NCBI GenBank assembly: GCA_023376005.1
Contig: CM042141.1
Coordinates: 99,409,097 to 99,473,096 of the forward strand
Length of the DNA: 64,000 bases
Source: Doryteuthis pealeii
Lineage: Eukaryota > Mollusca > Cephalopoda > Myopsida > Loliginidae
Direction: 5' to 3'
Every line of letters begins with the position of its first letter. The first letter of the stretch is position 1. Shown here piece after piece: positions 44,784 to 54,965 of the stretch. The notes below the pieces were generated by a model. That model did no database searches, had not been told where the DNA came from, and was given only the letters and a program-made list of their open reading frames with translations. A program made the position numbers and the translations under genes.

Positions 44784-47044
44784 TATATATATATATATAT
44801 AGGTAATTCCATGTTAAATCATCCAGGCCATGTCACCCACCCCCTTCAATTTTTCTGAAATGTTGTACAGGTGTTATGTTAACATTAGATCCCCAAAATT
44901 TGATTTTAGTTCTCCAAATGGGGGGGGGGCGGTCACAAAAAACATTTCTATTTTTGTCTGTAAAATGATTTTTAGAGCTTCCCTACTACTAAAAATTGGT
45001 TTATAAAAGCATTTTTGCCCAAGGAATCCAAAAGTGCTTAAAGTCAACCAATTCTAAGTTATTGTTGATTTCTGATTTTTTTTTAATCACAAGATCAATA
45101 TCCCGATGTGGCATGCATCTGACAAAAAAATTTTTCTATTATTATTTCACATCTATTGAACATTATTTGTACTAAAAAGATAGTTTGGCTTTTGCTCAGA
45201 ACCCCACCAAATTTGGAAAGTTAAAAATCAACATAACTCTGCTAATTTTTGGAATTGGAAGCTCAAATTTTAGGGATTGTCTAACTTTAACATAGTCCAC
45301 ACCTGGAAATAATTTCAGAAAAATTGAATTGTGTTGTAAATTTGAGGTACAAATGAGCTTCAGATACACTTTTGTTAATAAGTTTACTAAAAACATTTAA
45401 GCTTTCAAATTCATTATGCCAAAGAAAAATATCTATAAAAAAAGAAACATATTACAGCATTCTATTTCATTATGTTTTTATACAATACAGTGATATTTTT
45501 CTTATTTAAAAAACATTTTAAAAAATTAGTGTGTTTTTCGGGGTTTTTTTATGGGGTGGAACAATTAATGGTATTTCAGTTTATTTCATTGGGAAAAATT
45601 GATTTGATATACAAATTGAGTTATGAGCAGAACATTAAAGCATATGACAGCACCGTCATGAAGCCCTAGCACCTATATGATTGCTCCAACCCATTTTACC
45701 ATATGGGTGCTAGAAGGCGGGGACTGAGGATCTTCATGTCTTAGGAATGACGTTAAACTCTATCTAATGGTGAGGTTCCAGTTCTGGGGAATGTGGAGCA
45801 CTCCTTCATCACTATTGTTCCCTGGTCCACTCTGACTCGGAGTGGTAGTACCTGTTAGGGTCCCATCTATTGATTAAATACAAAAATGTGTTTATAGAAA
45901 AAATTGAGTATCCATTAAGAATGAATTTAATTCAAAGCTTTGTTAGCATTAAATGACCCACTGAGGTTGATATGCCGTAAAACAAACAAAACAAAATAAT
46001 ACAGTGATATTTTTCTTATTTAAAAACACAGGGCAAAAAAAAAAATGAGGGTGTTTGGTGGGGGGAAGGGGGCTGGAATCGAGTAATAGCATTTCAGTTT
46101 ATTTCAATGAGGAAAATTGATTTGATATACAAGTACATTTGTTATATACTCGTTTGAATCAGGTATATAAATGGCAAGAGAAGAGAAAAGATGGGTTCTT
46201 ACTGGTTCTGTCTCATCGGCGGCCATCTTCTTCTTCTGGGCTGTGTTGTCTGTGCTTGTTTTTTTTTTTGTTTTTTACACAATGTTTTTATTAGCCATAA
46301 GGGTTTTATAACCGCGCAGTGAGAAGCTGGCATCTTAGGAGCAAACAACCTTGTGTCTGCTCCGTTCGACTATCGGCCAAAATCTAACTAACTAGGCCAG
46401 TTCCTTTCACTCGCCTTCAGCCAATCGCTAATTGGTGCCCAGGTTAGCAAAACGTGGACCTCTTGTCAATCTTCCTATAAAAGTTAATGGTAACTATTTG
46501 TAGGCTACCCACGAATTATTTAAGAAATCGAATTATAAGCAGAACAAATTAAACTCATAAGTCAAGGTACTACTGGTACTACTGTATAAATAAACATAGA
46601 AAAATCCATTGAATTACAGTTGGTATTTAATAAGCAATAAAAACTTCAATCACTCATTGTTGGTTATCTCTACTTAACCTTTTAATTACTTGGATTGTTT
46701 TTTTTGTTTTCTTGTTAAAAAAAAAAAAAATTATCAATACATACATTTTTTTGTTATTTCTTTTTTTATTTCCTTTTGTTTTTAACTAGGATTATATCCA
46801 GATGATTGATAAAATCTGTGAAATGGCTGCCGTAATGCAGAAGGCAGTTTCCGTTGATGATTCTGCTGTATCCAAAGTGCAGGAAAGATTAGCTCAGTTG
46901 GAAATTGAAAATCGTGGATTAAGGGAAATGCTGGAGATTTGTACAACTACTAAACATCGGATCCTCGAGGAAGAAATGAAAAGCTCGGTACAAAGTGTAC
47001 AAAGTGAACAAAGTGAATCGTCGGATACAAATTCAATCAAATAA
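42315..47044 (+). CDS. FGFR1OP2: SIKE/FGFR1OP2 family coiled-coil protein, complete, 213 aa in three coding exons
   Basis: Exons 42315-42449, 43671-43922 and 46790-47044 join in phase 0 to 213 codons plus stop. The N-terminal part ([20 protein letters not shown]) and [15 protein letters not shown] match FGFR1OP2 best. The C-terminal part ([34 protein letters not shown]) resembles SIKE1. Length is near SIKE1 (about 207 aa) and shorter than FGFR1OP2 (about 253 aa), which fits a single ancestral-type invertebrate gene. Most of the protein is predicted coiled coil ([20 protein letters not shown]). In vertebrates these proteins bind striatins in the STRIPAK phosphatase-kinase complex, and SIKE1 restrains IKK-epsilon/TBK1; the role here is inferred. 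The linker at residues 114-134 is shorter than in relatives, so an unseen small exon between 43922 and 46790 cannot be excluded. Confidence 0.93.
42454..42760. repeat. ~300-bp poly(T)/(C) pyrimidine tract immediately after a splice donor
   Basis: The plus strand is almost only T with scattered C and very few A, starting four bases after the donor GTACGG of coding exon 1. Exon continuation into this tract would add a Phe/Ser run; the GT donor and family alignment argue against that. Confidence 0.95.
42875..43016 (+). repeat. Repeat family A fragment
   Basis: Shares CATTACTCCCAGGTCCACT and GTGGTAGTAGCTATTAGAGT with other copies; ends in a short TA run. Confidence 0.65.
43335..43480 (+). repeat. 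tRNA-like core of family C
   Basis: GGACACATGGCGCAACAGTT, GGCGTTGAGTTAA and CTGGTTCAATCATGG match 13083-13210. Confidence 0.7.
43671..43922 (+). CDS. FGFR1OP2: SIKE/FGFR1OP2 coding exon 2
   Basis: Acceptor TTGTTGCAG preceded by a T-rich tract, donor GTATGT; 252 bases, residues 46-129, phase 0 at both ends. It carries the best conserved block: [20 protein letters not shown] and the heptad-rich [20 protein letters not shown], then [18 protein letters not shown]. Confidence 0.95.
44801..45330. mobile_element. Fold-back MITE, copy 2
   Basis: Same arms as 621-1118 (CACCCACCCCCTTCAATTTT, GCATTTTTGCCCAAGGAATC). The core is larger and the right terminus is lost. Confidence 0.82.
45535..46595 (-). 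mobile_element. Two pogo/Tigger end fragments around a family A copy
   Basis: 45540-45645 and 46060-46145 plus 46520-46592 share TATTTCAGTTTATTTCA, AAATTGATTTGATATACAA and GAGCAGAACA. The last ends AAGTCAAGGTACTACTGG, a Tigger TIR. A family A copy (45660-45985) and a GC-richer unknown segment (46150-46500) interrupt them. Confidence 0.6.
45660..45987 (+). repeat. Repeat family A, 3' half
   Basis: From GCCCTAGCACCTATATGATT to GGTTGATATGCCGTAAAACA, with an intact shared tail. Confidence 0.8.
46790..47044 (+). CDS. FGFR1OP2: SIKE/FGFR1OP2 terminal coding exon
   Basis: Acceptor TTTAACTAG, then [20 protein letters not shown] to the TAA at 47042-47044 (84 codons). The second coiled-coil segment ([20 protein letters not shown]) is followed by a Ser/Gln-rich tail [18 protein letters not shown]. 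The tail comes from a short 9-base tandem repeat (GTACAAAGT-like, about 46988-47014). The tail end resembles that of SIKE1. Confidence 0.94.
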   Translation, partial: DYIQMIDKICEMAAVMQKAVSVDDSAVSKVQERLAQLEIENRGLREMLEICTTTKHRILEEEMKSSVQSVQSEQSESSDTNSIK

Positions 47045-47264
47045 AAACTTCTTTTTTTTTCCCCTGTGATAATGTGAGAAAAAAAATTATTTTCTTTCTA
47101 ATTGGTATTTTATTGTTTTTTATTTTTTTATTTCTTTATTTATTCATTTATTTATTTTTTAAAATGTGTTATGTTGATTATTTGGATTATGCACTAAAAG
47201 GTTAATGTTTCACTAAGTATTTCTCATCTTAATAAGATCAAATGGAGATCAATTTAAAAGATAA

Positions 47265-47270
47265 AATAAA
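47265..47270 (+). terminator. Candidate AATAAA polyadenylation signal
   Basis: This AATAAA lies 221 bases after the stop codon, immediately before the TIR of a DNA transposon at 47273. It is the first canonical signal after the stop in an A-rich sequence, so chance occurrence is likely; many more follow after 48.5 kb. Confidence 0.3.
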
Positions 47271-47436
47271 TATACACTATCAGGAAATAAAATTGCAACA
47301 CTCTTAATGTTTCTCAAGATGAAATATACAGATAATATAGATGGGTTACTATGAAGATTGATATGTGTACAGCTTCCAAAATATAAAGTGCACCAACAGT
47401 ACCCAGACCCTATATTAATACTGTATATCCTTGTTG

Positions 47437-47600
47437 AATGATTACAGTCAAGTCCCGATAAATCACTAAAGTTAAGCAGCAATGAGCCTGTTCGATACTT
47501 AATTGGGTGACCACTTAAGCAACATGAGTCCTCTTTTTATCAAAATGACTTGATTTGGCATTAAATGACACAGAAAGGGTTTTTTTTTTGTTTTGTTTTA
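47437..47600 (+). repeat. 5S-rRNA-derived SINE, copy a
   Basis: CACTAAAGTTAAGCAGCAAT, GCCTGTTCGATACTTAATTG and GGGTGACC match the internal promoter half of animal 5S rRNA. The tail GGCATTAAATGACAC matches the family A tail. Confidence 0.82.
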
Positions 47601-47652
47601 TGGCACATCAACAGTACCCAGACCTTATATTAATACTATATATCCTCATTGA

Positions 47653-47795
47653 TTGATTATGGTCAAGTCCTGCTAGATCACCAAAGTTAAGCAGCAATGA
47701 ACCTGTTCAATACTTGATTGGGTGACCACTTAAATCCTTTGTTTATCAAAATCACTTGATGTGAAAGAGAGTTGATGTACCACAAAACAAAACAA
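47653..47795 (+). repeat. 5S-rRNA-derived SINE, copy b
   Basis: CTGCTAGATCACCAAAGTTA and GATTGGGTGACCACTTAA; tail GTTGATGTACCACAAAACA. Arose by duplication together with copy a. Confidence 0.82.
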
Positions 47796-47999
47796 CCAAC
47801 CTCATTGAGTGTTAAAACAAGCCCATACTTTTGCATACATACCGACATGGTGAATTAGTATGAGTTATTATATCAAGATTTTATCTGAATATCTACTATT
47901 CCCAAAGACTGCACCTTGATCAAAATCGACATCATCCTGCGGAGTGTTGGAATTTTATTTTCTGCTAGTGTATTTCCTGATTGGAACATTGAAATGTAC

Positions 48000-48920
48000 A
48001 GTCTCGATAATTAACTATAGTCCTTAATTTTTTTTGTCTTTTTAAGATTTAAAAAGAAATTAATTTATATAAAATCTTGGGGTTAGTATTTATAATAAAA
48101 CAATTTTCAATTTCCGAGTCTAATGTATAAAACTTATGTACTGCTATTAATAGTTTTGCACATATATATTTTTTTTGTCCTGTTTTTAAAAGCTCACTTC
48201 AAAAAAGAAAAAAAAGAAAGAAAAAAATCGTAAAAGTAAGCTTTTAAACATTTTTTCACCATTTGTGCCCAAGAAATTATGGTATAAATGTGGCTCCCAA
48301 ACAGGAATTTCTTTTTAAGAATGGATACTATCGCAGCACTGGGGTCTGAACATACTTGAAAAATATCCCTTTACATTTTACACCAATGTTAGCCACCAAA
48401 ATGTTCATTGCTTTCACTGAAGCAAGTAATATTATTTTATTTTATTTTGATATTTTATTATTTAAAAAATATTTTGTTTTAAAACTGAAGTAAAGAAAAT
48501 TGTATTGTATTAGAATGAAATATTAAAATTAAGTAATTGTTTTAAATTATTATTAGATTGTTAATAAAAATTGTTTCATACATAAATTGTTTGTTTTGTA
48601 AATATAAGAATAAAAATGTAATAAAAATTACTAAAAAAAGACTCTTAAAATAATAAACTTAAATAAATTTTAGATAAATAAACAGAGCATAAAAAAGAAT
48701 AATTTGATACTTATCTTTTATGTTTTACTTTTATTTATGAATGATTAATAAAATAAACATATTAATCTTTGGGATTAAAATTTTATTTATTATACTAGAA
48801 TAGCATAATAAAATAATAAACTCTTAACAAAAACTTATTAAAAAAACTTGTAATAAAATGAGATATTAAAATTAATTTTGTTTCAACTTATTATTAGATA
48901 TATATTCTTTATTATTGTTC
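48000..48920. other. Downstream flank of the SIKE/FGFR1OP2 gene, AT-rich
   Basis: Many AATAAA motifs; could include 3' UTR. No repeat family recognised except a short duplication (ATTGTTTCATACATAAATTG at 48570 and 49209). Confidence 0.35.
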
Positions 48921-48935
48921 CATTATTCAAATTAT

Positions 48936-49177
48936 CAGTTGGTAGAGCACTTGACTAGGAATCGTAAGGTTCCTGGTTAGATACTGGCCCTTGCCAACTC
49001 AGTGTATGAGTAGCACAAGGATCTGTCCGATAAAGTGAGGAGCTGATGGTAGTATGGCGTTCCACCTCATACGCTAAAAGACAATCTCCTTGGTCTAGCA
49101 CAAGTGAAAAGGGGATAGACTCCCTCGCTGTCTAGCTGATACCAACTTTAGGCCACCCTGACGACTTTACTTTTTAC
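48936..49177 (+). repeat. tRNA-derived SINE family E with 13-bp target-site duplication
   Basis: Starts inside the A box (CAGTTGGTAGAGC) and ends GACTTTACTTTTTAC. TTATTCAAATTAT flanks it on both sides (48923-48935 and 49178-49190). Confidence 0.9.
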
Positions 49178-49355
49178 TTATTCAAATTATTATTAGATTA
49201 TTAATAAAAATTGTTTCATACATAAATTGTTTGTTTTGTTAAGTTCAATGAAATAAATTTAATATTTATTTGAAGTTAGAAAAAAAAAAAGATGAGTTGA
49301 TGTATGTGACAGAATTTTTTAGGCATTGGAATTTTGCAGCATAATATTTTATAAA

Positions 49356-49356
<1 letters not shown>

Positions 49357-49397
<41 letters not shown>
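49357..49397. repeat. Poly-T tract (~40 bp)
   Basis: Uninterrupted T run. Confidence 0.9.
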
Positions 49398-49398
<1 letters not shown>

Positions 49399-50084
49399 TA
49401 TGTCCTGGCCCCAGAACTCCGATTGTACCAAAACATATTCCAGCAGATTTTCTGTGTATTTCACCAAAGAATATTCTTCTGCTAAGAAGCATTTTTGTCT
49501 GACCGTTTTATTTGGTTTAAAAAAGTTTTATGATCTGTCCATAAAATAATTTTCTGCCCTAAAAAATTGATTACACCTAAAATGTCATAAAATGCTCTAA
49601 TCACCATGAAAAAGAAATGAGATTAATTAATATTTTTCACACAAGAACATTTTATTTATTTAAAATGATGACAAGTATCTGAATCTCATTCATTTTCAAA
49701 TCTTAAGTTTTCATCTAATGCTAAACTTTACCAAATTATTTTATTGCTTTGCATATATATATATATAATATATATATATATAATTACTTTTGCCGGTCAG
49801 CATATGGTAAACTAATCATTAATTTCAAAGGAAAAAGCTTTATTTTTAGGAGACTTTGATAAAAAAAATAATCTTAAACCAGGCGAGTATATATAATATT
49901 AGCTACTTAAATTTCTTTAGTTCTCCTGAGGAAGTTTACAGTGAACACCAAAACCGTGGTAGAGAAAAGCTTTTCTACAACTATAAATGTTCTGTATTTT
50001 ACGAAATATATTGAGCCCTTTTGGATTAACTACTTATGCTACTGCAATGAAAACGTGATAGTAACTTGTTGATATATATACATA

Positions 50085-50655
50085 TATAGAAGAAATGCAA
50101 ATAAGAATTTTTTCTTTTGCATAGAAAGAGTGCTTGATGCTATTATGGCAGAGCAAGTATGAAATCTATAAAATAGTAAAATTATGATCACTATAAGTCT
50201 GTTACTTAGTTTCATGTGTTTTACACAATCTTCAGACAGAATATCATCTGAGTATACCTCATGCAGGGGCCGGTTTAGCTCAGTCGGTAGAGCGTTCGGC
50301 TAGAAACCACAAGGCTCCTAGTTCGATACCAGTCCTCGCCAACTTGGTGTATGAGTAGCACAGGGATCTGTGCGGTAAAGTAAGGAGCTGATGGTAGGTG
50401 TGGCGCTCCACCTCAGACGCCAATACAATCTCCTTGATCTAGCACTATTAAAAAGGAGATAGACTCCCTCGCTGACTGGCTGATACTGACTTTAGGCCGC
50501 CCCGACGACTTTACTTTTTACTTTATACCTCATGCTATATAGGCGCTTGATGTGCCACATTTTTCACATTTTCACCTGAAGAAGGTGTAAAACACATGAA
50601 ACTTAAAATAACAGACTTATGTGTATAATATTACTATTTTATAGGTTTATACATA
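50085..50655. mobile_element. Fold-back element split by a SINE insertion
   Basis: AGTTTCATGTGTTTTACAC at 50210 pairs with GTGTAAAACACATGAAACT at 50588; the arms continue to CTATAAAATAGTA and its complement. The SINE at 50265-50523 sits in the loop. Confidence 0.85.
50265..50523 (+). repeat. tRNA-derived SINE family E, best copy, 12-bp target-site duplication
   Basis: A box TAGCTCAGTCGGTAGAGCG, B box AGTTCGATACC, body GATCTAGCACTATTAAAAAG, end GACTTTACTTTTTAC. TATACCTCATGC is present at 50253-50264 and 50524-50535. A non-functional tRNA-related sequence, RNA polymerase III type. Confidence 0.93.
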
Positions 50656-51362
50656 AGCTAGCTTCAGTATTTTTAAATTTAATTTTACCTTCACCAACTA
50701 GTTATCTTTACAAGAAAATATCTAGAAGGAAAGCAATTTTGAACAAGTTCTAAAAAAAGAAAAAAACAATTTTTTTTTTAATTCATGGTTACTTTCTATG
50801 ACTTTTTTTTTCTGTTTCTATTCAAATGGATCACATTGGTCTTTTTTTTCTTTTTTTTTTTTTTTTTTTCTTTTTCTTTTTTTTTTAAATGGGAATCAAT
50901 TGAATATCATTCCATTGGATCCATTTGGACTTCCGTTTTATAAAATAAATAAGGAAGCCCAGTTGTTATTCCTTGTCTGTTCTGAAAGAAGACATCCTGC
51001 TGGGATCTGACCAACTAATATTTGTTTGCCAGACAAAAAGGACACTTGAGTTTTTGTTAAGGAATAAAATATTCACTTTGTAAATTTTTCTTTTTTTTCT
51101 TTTTTTTTTCAAAGGAAATAAAACATTTGTAGTTTATGTTCACAGGTTTTTTTTCCATTTTAATTTTTGATATTTTTTGTAAAGTAACTTACTTTCCCTT
51201 TTCAATTTTCACTTTTTTCATTTTCATATTTCTTGAACAAATCTTTTTTGTTTGTTTTTTTATAAATTTTTAAATTTAAAAACATTTTTGTAATATTTTA
51301 TTATTTTATCATTCTGATAAATTAAGAATGTTAAAGTACAAAACATGGTGTATTATACTTCA

Positions 51363-51806
51363 GACCTACTCATAGCACAACTGAGAGACAGAACTGGAGG
51401 CCTATTTTAAATATTCCTTCATCCAATGAGATCAGGGCATTTTAGTTTCAGTTTCAGTTTGAGCTAGCTACTCCAGTCTTATTTGCTTAATAAATTTAAA
51501 GAAATTTTTATTTACATTTGGAATATCATTTATCATTTGAATAAAGGGTGTTGGTGAGACCTGTAAATAGTGTGAATGTTTCTCTTTCATTAGAAGTAGA
51601 TGATATCTTTTACCAGAAATCTTAATTACCTCTTTTGTTTTGTTTAATAGTTATTAGTGTCCAAAACAATATTACATATTTTTATTTATTTAACTTTCAA
51701 CACGTTATTATCCTCAGGTATTGGTCAAATTGTTATTCCAAGTATTTAAAAAAATGACTAACTTAATTTTCAATCTGCCTCCAGTTCTGTCTCTCAGCTG
51801 CACCAT
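51363..51806. mobile_element. MITE family F, copy 2 with clear TIRs
   Basis: CAACTGAGAGACAGAACTGG at the left and CCAGTTCTGTCTCTCAGCTG at the right are inverted; the body matches 29350-29800. Confidence 0.88.
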
Positions 51807-51964
51807 CAGCCGGACTGAAATATGCCATGATAAAAAAAACAATTGCTATTTTTGGCAGCTTTTTTTTTTTTCCTTGCAATAAAGATTATACAATTTAATA
51901 AAAACTGAAACTAAGTTCTGTGTTGTTTTTTTCTTTTCATTTCTATTTCTTGTAATATATAACA

Positions 51965-52110
51965 AACACATGTGATTACCATCATAGGAATTCAAATCCT
52001 GGATGAAGCTGTTTCACAAAGCGCTAATCACTCTTGGGAAAGGTATGAAGCTATGGGTAAATAGTAGAGCAGACTGGGCTCTTTAACTTGGATTAGGCAA
52101 TATATCTATA
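51965..52110 (+). repeat. tRNA-derived SINE family D, partial
   Basis: TTCAAATCCTGGATGAAGCT, CTCTTGGGAAAGGTATGAAG and AGACTGGGCTCTTTAAC. Confidence 0.7.
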
Positions 52111-52204
52111 TCATTCTGCATATGCGTGCATATAGCTAACACTGTTGTGATCAAAGTTTGAGCCTGATCATGCCATTTTGCTTGCCGTTTTTACAGTGTA
52201 AATA

Positions 52205-52470
52205 TGGCTGCTCCATAAGCAGTGTCCTGGGTATGACGTTAAACAAATGGTGACATTCCAATTTTGGAGTACCCCTTCATCGCCATCCACTCTGACCCAT
52301 AGTCTCATGTATGAGTTAAATAGAAAAAAAAAAAAAAATTGTTTTAAAAAGATTGAGTTTAAATTTTTTTTTTAAAAATTGTACACCTATCAAGTATAAA
52401 TAAAACAAGACGTCTTCAGCTTAAAATAACCCAACAAGGATTGACACGCCGTAAAATCCAACCAACCAAC
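52205..52470 (+). repeat. Repeat family A, tail half
   Basis: CAGTGTCCTGGGTATGACGT through GATTGACACGCCGTAAAATC. Confidence 0.75.
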
Positions 52471-52494
52471 CAGTATGCACCAAGGAAGTGACCT

Positions 52495-52765
52495 GATTTC
52501 TCAGATCAGAAGGAGTGTCAGGGGCTGAAATTCATCGGAGGCTTTTAGCACAATACAGAGACCGTGCACTGGCATGCAGAAGTGTGTATGGGTGGATAGA
52601 GTGTCCAGTCAACCTCCACTACTGATGAGAAGGTTCAGCAAGTTTGAGAGATGGTAATAGCAAACTGGCAAGTTATCATTGACAAGATAGCTCGTTTTCT
52701 GCAGATTAGTCATGGTTCTTCCTATCAAATCATCCACGATGAGCTCGGCTTCCATAAAACAAGAG
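52495..52765 (+). pseudogene. mariner transposase N-terminal relic
   Basis: Reads GVSGAEIHRRLLAQYRDRAL, RSVYGWIE, then after stops and frame changes DKIARFLQISHGSSYQIIHD and ELGFHK. This is the helix-turn-helix N-terminal region of mariner transposases (VSGAEIHRRL...RSVYEWIE...ISHGSxYxIIHDxLGF). Confidence 0.85.
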
Positions 52766-53324
52766 TGCAGATAATTTTTGAATCTCCCTCATTTCTTATT
52801 TTAAAATTTAAAAAATGTAAAGCATTTTTGTAAATCACATCCCCATAGATCAGTGGTTCCCAACCTTTTTCTATTCCCACACACTTAATAGGGTTTTGCT
52901 TTGACCTCGCATCCCTACAATTTATATTTTTGTTAAAAAATATAGAATGTGAATCCATACTACAATTTTATCAAAAGATCATATATATTTCACTGATGAT
53001 AATTTAATATTTAATGATAATAATCTGAAATAAAGAAACGAAAATATGAATAATATTAATTACAAAAGAAAAAGAAATTAATCTAAATTTGAACGGACGC
53101 TTCTCACCCTCTGGAATGATGCGAGCACCCCCTGGTTGGGAACCCCTGCCATAGATATTTACATTCTATAGATATCACAGATCTATGGAAATAATTTTTA
53201 CTATTTTAAAATTAAGTTTTGTTATTTCCCATTTCGGCTTATACTTACTGTTTGTGTTGCCTCTACCTGTTATTGTTTGATCCTTTGGATCTCGTCTTTG
53301 CTGGTCTGGTCATTTAATTCACAT

Positions 53325-53480
53325 GAATGATTGCCGAATTCCAAAACAACTATTTTGCAGGGAAATCTCAACTGGCAAACGTCATCAGTGCAAACCTAAA
53401 TTGAGGTTTAAGGACTGCCTCAAGGACACTCTGAAGAATGCTGCTATTGCTGTGGAGGACTGAGAGAAGCTAGCTTGAAT
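53325..53480 (+). pseudogene. Non-LTR retrotransposon C-terminal fragment
   Basis: Reads RIPKQLFCREISTGKRHQCK and LRFKDCLKDTLKNAAI, then VED, a stop, EKLA; the same LINE pattern as 36825-37205 on the opposite strand. Confidence 0.78.
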
Positions 53481-53616
53481 TTTTAATTCATGTATTTTGG
53501 TTGGCATATCAACCTTTTCGGTGTCATTTAATGCTAAATCAAGTCATTTTTTTTACATTTTTAAGGATTACAAAATATACATACATACAAACAGACAGAC
53601 ATACAGAATTTTTCTT

Positions 53617-53619
<3 letters not shown>

Positions 53620-53647
<28 letters not shown>

Positions 53648-53960
53648 ATAAGATAAATATATAAAGGTTTTACATATCTATTTATTAGGTGACAAAGGAA
53701 CATTCACAACCATATTGGTTTCATGCGATGCAATCATCAGGTGAAGATGTTTCAAATGTAAGGAAAATCAAAAAAATTTCAAAAAATTCAATAGACATGA
53801 GAAGCGTATGATTGGATGAAATGATGTGCGTATGTATGTGATGGTAAATTGAATGTTTGAGAGTGTTTATTAATAATACTGCCTTTGGTACGCCATTCCA
53901 GCAAAAGCTGAAACAGTGACCATCTCACACTATATATATATATATATATATATAGATAGA
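53620..53960. repeat. (TA)n/(GATA)n microsatellites and intervening repeat-like DNA
   Basis: TA runs at 53618-53642 and 53932-53954 followed by GATAGATAGAT. The block between (CAAAGGAACATTCACAACC) is of unknown origin. Confidence 0.6.
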
Positions 53961-54289
53961 TAGATCAATAGATAGATAAATCATTGCCAAATGAGCTGTA
54001 ATATTCCTTTCAAGTTTGTACATTAATTTAAAACAGTTTTATTTTTTGTGCATCATGTTTAAATGATTTTTACATTTGTAAATATTAAAGAATGACATCT
54101 TGAGTCCAGGAGGAATAAATTCTTCAACTGAATTATTTATTTTTAAAACAAACGTTTTTTTCAAGAGTTTATGTTAAGTCAAAGAAGAAGACTCAACAGA
54201 ATTTAAAGTTATCAAATTTCTGGGTTGGGAAAAGAATAGAATTGTTTAAATAGAAAGTTATACAAATGCCAGATACATCCATCAAGAGA

Positions 54290-54560
54290 AAAAAACTAAA
54301 GAAGGCACCAGTCTTGTATAAAAAAACTAAAGGCACCAAAGAAGGCACCAATCTATGTATTAAAAAAACTAAAGAAGGCACCAGTCTATGTATTAAAAAA
54401 AACTAAAGCAGGCACAAATCTATGTATAAAAAAACTAAAGACACCAGTGTGTGTATAAAAAAAAAACTAAAGGCACCAGTGTATGTATAAAAAAAAATAA
54501 AGAAGGCAAAATATAAAAAACTAAAGAAGGCAACAGTCTATGTATAAAAAAATCTAAAAA
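54290..54560. repeat. Degenerate minisatellite, unit ~27-36 bp
   Basis: About eight units of AAAAAACTAAAG(AA)GGCACC and AGTCTATGTAT(A/T)AAA, with deletions. Confidence 0.88.
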
Positions 54561-54574
54561 GCAATATAATTGGG

Positions 54575-54965
54575 ACTATCATATAGGTGCTAGGGCTTGA
54601 CATGACCAGTTGATTGATCAGATTGGTTTAATGGCATATCAAACCCTGTGGGTTATTTAATGCCAACTCTTTATGATATTTATAAAATATACAATATAAT
54701 ATATATATATAATATAACAACAAATAATATAGCATAATATCTGATTGATTGGAGGGGGCCTGTCTGACTGCCTGTCTATCTAAAGTTAGGGGCAAAGTGA
54801 AATGTTGCAGGTCATAGACTACTCAGCCACCAGGATTCCATCCCTAAGCATCATGGGTTGCCACCAGTGGCTAGCAGGTGGCCCCATTCCCATGGGGGAG
54901 GGGGTTCTTTCCTCTCTGCAGAGGTGCAGTTTGCGTATTCTACAGTCCCAGCCGACAAGGTTATG
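54575..54965 (-). repeat. Repeat family A split by a second copy's tail
   Basis: CATATAGGTGCTAGGGCTTG at 54580 continues after ~54740 with TGGAGGGGGCC. The insert (about 54622-54745) begins with the shared tail GGCATATCAAACCC and carries a TA run. Confidence 0.72.

Larger units (their letters stand above)
47273..47972. mobile_element. Tc1-type TIR element with duplicated 5S SINE inside
   Basis: Left TIR TACACTATCAGGAAATAAAA and right TIR ending AATTTTATTTTCTGCTAGTG + TA are reverse complements with few changes over ~30 bases. Inside, a ~210-base unit (ACAGTACCCAGACC... plus a 5S-like SINE) is present twice. No transposase frame. It starts 229 bases after the stop codon of the plus-strand gene. 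Confidence 0.82.

Noticed and set aside
47437..47520. Genuine 5S rRNA gene
   Set aside because: Only the internal control region is kept; the sequence is diverged and fused to a SINE tail.
50265..50340. Functional tRNA gene
   Set aside because: A and B boxes are present, but the acceptor and anticodon stems do not pair and the unit continues as a dispersed repeat with target-site duplications, so it is a SINE.
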